A stretch of DNA of 25,978 nucleotides, taken from positions 1 through 25,978 of the forward strand of contig JBEKDL010000025.1 of NCBI GenBank assembly GCA_050014355.1. Direction: 5' to 3'. Below the pieces are notes generated by a model that was given only the letters and a program-made list of their open reading frames with translations, was not told the DNA's origin and did no database searches. Below, in pieces: positions 22,885 through 25,978 of this stretch. Source of the stretch: Fen-1077 sp050014355 (GTDB lineage Bacteria > Chloroflexota > Dehalococcoidia > Dehalococcoidales > RBG-16-60-22). How positions within the stretch are numbered: the stretch's first letter is position 1; every line of letters starts with the position of its first letter. The position numbers and the translations under genes are program-made.

Positions 22885-24039
22885 ATGGACTTCGAGCTGT
22901 CGGAAGAACTGAAAATGATACAGAGTCTGGCCAGGGACTTTGTCGATGAGCGGCTCAAACCGCTGGAAAGGGATATCCTTGGGCGTGCCGCCGACCTTTC
23001 CGACGCGCGCGCCTATCTCACCCCTGAAAAAGAGGAAGCCCTCGTTAAAATGGTCAGGGAAATGGGATTGTGGGGTATCGGAGTGCCCGGCGAATTGGGA
23101 GGCGCCGGTTTGAGCGCTTTGGGGGTCTGCCTGGTAGAAGAGGAACTCGGGCGCACGGTCGTCCCCTTCCGCTTCGGCGATGTTAATCCCGTTCTTTTCG
23201 AATGTACGCCCGAGCAAAAAGAAAAATTTCTGCTGCCGGCATTAAACTATCAAAAACGACCTTACGTGGCATTGCTGGAAACGGACAGCGCCGCAGACAT
23301 TCCCTCCATGCGAACGAAGGCGGAAAGAGCGGACGGATACTTCGTCCTTAACGGGCAAAAGCTATCGCTCTCACGGCCCGGAGAGGACTATTTTGCCGTG
23401 GCTTTTGCCGCTACCGATAGGGGCGTTTCCTGTTTCCTGGTGGATAAAGGCACTCCGGGATTTATGGTCAACGGCAACACCGAAAAAACCGGCTGGCTTT
23501 CCCGGATACGAGAGCCGATGTCTCTCTTTTTTAAGAACTGCCGGGTGTCGGCGGCAAATATGTTGGGAGAAGAAGGCCGGGCATTTCAACTCGGCAAAAA
23601 ATGGCTTCCGCAGCGCCGTATTGTCCGGGGGGCGCGTTGCGTGGGCGCCGCGCGCCGTCTGCTTGAGGAAGCGGCTACCCAGGCTGGTTCTGTTGAAACG
23701 TTCGGCAGGTCTATCATAAAGCGCACTAACGTCCAGGCAGCCCTCGCCGATATGGCCGTGCATATCCACGCGGCCAGGCTCATGGTGCAGGAAGCCGCCT
23801 GCGCAATAGATGTCGGCAAACCGGTACGGTGTGCCTCGGCCATGGTCAAACTATATACCACCCAGATGCTCAATACCGTCGCTGATAGGGTCGCCCATAT
23901 CTTTAACGGGCCGCCTTATCTGGCCGGGCTACCCTTGGAAAGGCTCTGCCGCCGCGCCCTGGAAGCCAACGCGGTGGAGTTTGCCATGGAAAGGCAGAGG
24001 AACATCATAGCGGCGGATGTTACCAGAGGTTTAAAATAA
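22885..24039 (+). CDS. Acyl-CoA dehydrogenase-like flavoprotein
   Basis: 384 residues, normal length. N-terminal helical domain (FELSEELKMIQSLARDFVDE), WGIGVPGELGGAGLS near 63-76 as in the family, middle beta-domain (YVALLETDSA, then GYFVLNGQKLSLS) and C-terminal helical bundle ending VEFAMERQRNIIAAD. Glu365 falls at the position of the usual catalytic Glu of the YEGT motif, though the motif itself is not kept. The beta-domain FAD contacts are divergent (SADIP instead of the usual GSD), so substrate and even oxidase/dehydrogenase activity are uncertain. Together with the ferredoxin upstream it could donate acyl-CoA electrons to the fumarate-reductase-like pair. Confidence 0.88.
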   Translation: MDFELSEELKMIQSLARDFVDERLKPLERDILGRAADLSDARAYLTPEKEEALVKMVREMGLWGIGVPGELGGAGLSALGVCLVEEELGRTVVPFRFGDVNPVLFECTPEQKEKFLLPALNYQKRPYVALLETDSAADIPSMRTKAERADGYFVLNGQKLSLSRPGEDYFAVAFAATDRGVSCFLVDKGTPGFMVNGNTEKTGWLSRIREPMSLFFKNCRVSAANMLGEEGRAFQLGKKWLPQRRIVRGARCVGAARRLLEEAATQAGSVETFGRSIIKRTNVQAALADMAVHIHAARLMVQEAACAIDVGKPVRCASAMVKLYTTQMLNTVADRVAHIFNGPPYLAGLPLERLCRRALEANAVEFAMERQRNIIAADVTRGLK

Positions 24040-24055
24040 ACACGGCAGGCATATT

Positions 24056-25600
24056 ATGAACCAGTACGACTACATCATCGTGGGGAGCGGTATCGGCGGG
24101 CTTTATACCGCCCTGCTCGCCCGGGAAAACGGCAGCGTGCTCGTTATCACCAAGGGCAGCATTGAAGACTGCAATACGCGGCACGCCCAGGGAGGCATCG
24201 CGGCGGCCATTGGCAAAGACGATACCCCGCAGCTTCATCTGGAAGACACTCTGAATGCCGGCGGCGGCCTGTCCGATGAAGAAGCGGTGCGCATCCTCAC
24301 CAGCGAGGCGCCCGCCCGCATCGCCGACCTCGTAAATTTCCGGGTGCCTTTCGATACGCTTAACGGCGAGATTGCCCTGACCATGGAAGCGGCGCACAGC
24401 GTACCCCGCGTCCTTCATGCCGGCGGCGACGCTACCGGTGAGTACATCGAAGAAACGCTAAGCAAGGACGTGCGCTCGGTAGGACGGCAGATTACAGTTT
24501 TGGAAAATTTTCTGGTAACGGAAATTCTGGTGGAGAAGGACAGGGTCTCCGGTATCAGGGCGCTCGATTACCGAACGGGTTCCACCGAGGAGTTCGAGTG
24601 CCGTTATCTTATTTTGGCCACCGGCGGTGCCGGGCAGCTGTTTAAATACAACACCAACTCGAGTATAGCCACCGGCGATGGCATCGTCCTGGCTTTTAAC
24701 GCCGGCGCCGAGATAACCGACATGGAATTTTTCCAGTTCCATCCCACAGCTTTGCGCATGCCCGGCGTGCCCCCGTTTCTCATCTCGGAGGCGGTCCGCG
24801 GAGAAGGGGGTATGCTGCGCAACTCCAGAGGATACCGCTTCATGCCGGACTACCATGAGAAAGGCGATTTAGCGCCCCGGGACATCGTCGCCCGCAGCAT
24901 CGTGAACGAGATGAAAAAGACCGGTTCGGACAGGGTCTATCTTGATGTTACCCATTTGCCACCCCAGCTAATAACGACACGCTTCCCGCACATCTTCCGC
25001 TTCTGCATCGACCGTGGCCTGGATATCACCCGGGACCAGATACCGGTAGCTCCGGCCGCCCACTATACGATTGGCGGCGTCAGGACCAATAGCTGGGGGG
25101 AGACGAATATCGCCGGGCTGTTCGCCACCGGGGAAGTAGCCTGCACCGGCGTCCACGGCGCCAACCGTCTTGCTTCCAACTCGCTCCTGGAAGCTATCGT
25201 CTTCAGTAAGAGGATTATTGAGAGGACGAAAAGTAAGTCTAGAGAAAAGGCTCTCGCACCAAAGATTAAAGATTTGTATGCGTCGCTCGGCCAGCGGCCG
25301 GTGAATAAAGCGGTACCGGCCCCGGGCCTGGCTGTTTTACAGCAGACGCTTTGGGAAAAGGCCGGCATCATCCGCGATAAAGAGGGCCTGAACCAGGCGG
25401 CCGGCGTACTGGCGGCCTGGCAGAACTGCCTCCCCCGCCCCACCGACCAGCCTTCCTACGAGCTAGTCAGCCTGGTGCTGACCGGCCGTCTGCTGACGGA
25501 AGCTGCCTTCATGAGGGAGGAAAGCCGTGGCGCCCATTTCCGCTCGGATTTCCCACAGACCTCCCCCAGGTGGCAGTGCCATATCGTTTGGCGGAAATGA
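24056..25600 (+). CDS. nadB: L-aspartate oxidase
   Basis: Oxidises aspartate to iminoaspartate, the first step of de novo NAD synthesis; without oxygen, fumarate can accept the electrons. 514 residues. FAD-binding YIIVGSGIGGLYTALLA (6-22), NTRHAQGGIAAA (40-51), active-site counterparts Glu111 (EAAHS), His229 (FQFHPT), Arg280 (APRDIVARS), His336 (AAHYTIGG), and HGANRLASNSLLE (367-379). The C-terminal helical domain is present. NadA and NadC are not in the window. It lies 16 bp after the acyl-CoA-dehydrogenase-like gene, last of the cluster; the ribosome site is weak. Confidence 0.95.
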   Translation: MNQYDYIIVGSGIGGLYTALLARENGSVLVITKGSIEDCNTRHAQGGIAAAIGKDDTPQLHLEDTLNAGGGLSDEEAVRILTSEAPARIADLVNFRVPFDTLNGEIALTMEAAHSVPRVLHAGGDATGEYIEETLSKDVRSVGRQITVLENFLVTEILVEKDRVSGIRALDYRTGSTEEFECRYLILATGGAGQLFKYNTNSSIATGDGIVLAFNAGAEITDMEFFQFHPTALRMPGVPPFLISEAVRGEGGMLRNSRGYRFMPDYHEKGDLAPRDIVARSIVNEMKKTGSDRVYLDVTHLPPQLITTRFPHIFRFCIDRGLDITRDQIPVAPAAHYTIGGVRTNSWGETNIAGLFATGEVACTGVHGANRLASNSLLEAIVFSKRIIERTKSKSREKALAPKIKDLYASLGQRPVNKAVPAPGLAVLQQTLWEKAGIIRDKEGLNQAAGVLAAWQNCLPRPTDQPSYELVSLVLTGRLLTEAAFMREESRGAHFRSDFPQTSPRWQCHIVWRK

Positions 25601-25606
25601 AACCTC

Positions 25607-25635
25607 TTGACATAAGCTGATATTCGCTATATAAT
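25607..25635 (+). promoter_or_regulatory. Perfect consensus promoter
   Basis: TTGACA (25607-25612), 17 bp, TATAAT (25630-25635), matching all 12 positions, immediately after the nadB stop. Start near 25642. Confidence 0.88.
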
Positions 25636-25665
25636 CGCTTTATCCTTTCCAAGAAGGAGAGTAAA

Positions 25666-25770
25666 TTGGCCCTTAACAACTGCAGGATACCATCGGTCAT
25701 GAAATCCATACGGACTACTACGCCCGGAAGGGCTCATCGTGTCTCCGGTTCGAAGGTTAAGAGATATTAG
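25666..25770 (+). CDS. Possible 34-residue basic peptide, or part of a structured small RNA
   Basis: TTG 25666 is preceded by AAGAAGGAG at a good distance; stop TAG 25768. The product is basic (Arg/Lys/Ser/Thr-rich, ends KVKRY) with no known family. The same transcript (~25642-25826) has RNA-like structure: TCCTT/AAGGA (25643-25647, 25654-25658) pairing over the ribosome site, a GGAA tetraloop hairpin GCCCGGAAGGGC near 25722-25733, and a 9-bp stem CGTGTCTCC/GGAGACGCG (25738-25746, 25781-25789). It may be a small mRNA, a non-coding RNA, or both. Confidence 0.45.
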   Translation: MALNNCRIPSVMKSIRTTTPGRAHRVSGSKVKRY

Positions 25771-25794
25771 CCAATAAAAAGGAGACGCGCTTGG

Positions 25795-25826
25795 AGCCCG
25801 GGTAATTTCCCCGGGCTTTTTTATTA
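25795..25826 (+). terminator. Intrinsic terminator
   Basis: AGCCCGGG/CCCGGGCT (25795-25802, 25810-25817), 7-nt loop, followed by TTTTTT. It closes the short unit started at 25642. Confidence 0.93.
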
Positions 25827-25849
25827 TTAACTGAAATAATCCTGGTAAT

Positions 25850-25879
25850 TTGAATATTAAGGGGCATTTGCATTATAAA
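25850..25879 (+). promoter_or_regulatory. Promoter of the right-edge gene
   Basis: TTGAAT (25850-25855), 18 bp, TATAAA (25874-25879). It lies 47 bp before GTG 25926, which has AGAAGGAAAG as ribosome site. Confidence 0.6.
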
Positions 25880-25925
25880 TAATATGGAGTGAGTTAACCC
25901 AATTTGTTTCTAGAAGGAAAGTTAC

Positions 25926-25978
25926 GTGGCTAAGAAAAGAAGAGAAGAAAAACCGAAAGAATATACACATAGGCAGCT
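25926..25978 (+). CDS. N-terminus of a basic protein, cut by the window edge
   Basis: GTG start, then KKRREEKPKEYTHRQL running off the edge in frame. The very basic, charged start with THRQL resembles the cytoplasmic head of membrane-anchored proteins in Chloroflexota (for example peptidyl-prolyl isomerases preceded by a transmembrane helix), but 17 codons are too few to name it. Confidence 0.6.
   Translation, partial: MAKKRREEKPKEYTHRQ

Noticed and set aside
25700..25740. Bacterial SRP (4.5S) RNA, suggested by GCCCGGAAGGGC
   Set aside because: The GGAA tetraloop is present, but the flanking asymmetric loops typical of the SRP RNA domain IV (AGCA and its partner) are not.

Overview
The window looks like a GC-rich bacterial chromosome, most like an anaerobic Chloroflexota of the Dehalococcoidia type. 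This is inferred from gene content and style: a pyrRBC-carAB operon, a class I dihydroorotase, anaerobic iron-sulphur/flavin genes and dispersed TGTCATTGCGAG repeats. It is not proven by any marker gene. The window has three blocks.

Block 1 (1-8361, all minus strand) is a pyrimidine operon read right to left: pyrR, pyrB, pyrC, carA, then carB running off the left edge. A consensus promoter at 7478-7506 feeds a textbook PyrR attenuator: a PyrR-binding hairpin, an alternative antiterminator, and a terminator ending one base before the pyrR start codon. PyrB is unusual. It is an aspartate carbamoyltransferase fused to a zinc domain like that of the regulatory subunit PyrI, without the nucleotide-binding half, plus a further C-terminal domain. 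Two ~105-bp inverted-repeat elements and an AT-rich hypothetical gene have settled in the carA/carB part. Upstream of the operon lies a DUF3800 gene with a consensus promoter but no standard start codon.

Block 2 (8560-19838) is an integrated mobile element of about 11.24 kb between two perfect 41-bp direct repeats that are the 5' half of tRNA-Trp. It carries a tyrosine integrase, an excisionase-like protein, two Xre-type repressors with their own switch promoters, two HNH proteins, small zinc proteins and hypothetical genes. It also carries a minimal tail module: a small ORF, tail chaperone G/GT with a -1 slippery site, and a short tape measure protein. No capsid, portal, terminase or lysis gene is recognisable, so it is a remnant, a satellite or a cargo element. 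The shared block is the 5' half of the tRNA gene, so the native tRNA-Trp promoter is stranded at the left end and the intact tRNA-Trp sits just behind the integrase gene.

Block 3 (19801-25978, plus strand) is chromosomal again: tRNA-Trp, tRNA-Leu(GAG), then a tight redox cluster. The cluster holds a fumarate-reductase-like iron-sulphur protein with two 4Fe-4S sites, a flavoprotein lacking the covalent-FAD histidine, a two-cluster ferredoxin, an acyl-CoA-dehydrogenase-like protein and L-aspartate oxidase (NadB). It is followed by a short transcription unit with a perfect promoter and terminator around a 34-codon ORF or structured RNA, and by the first codons of a basic protein at the right edge.
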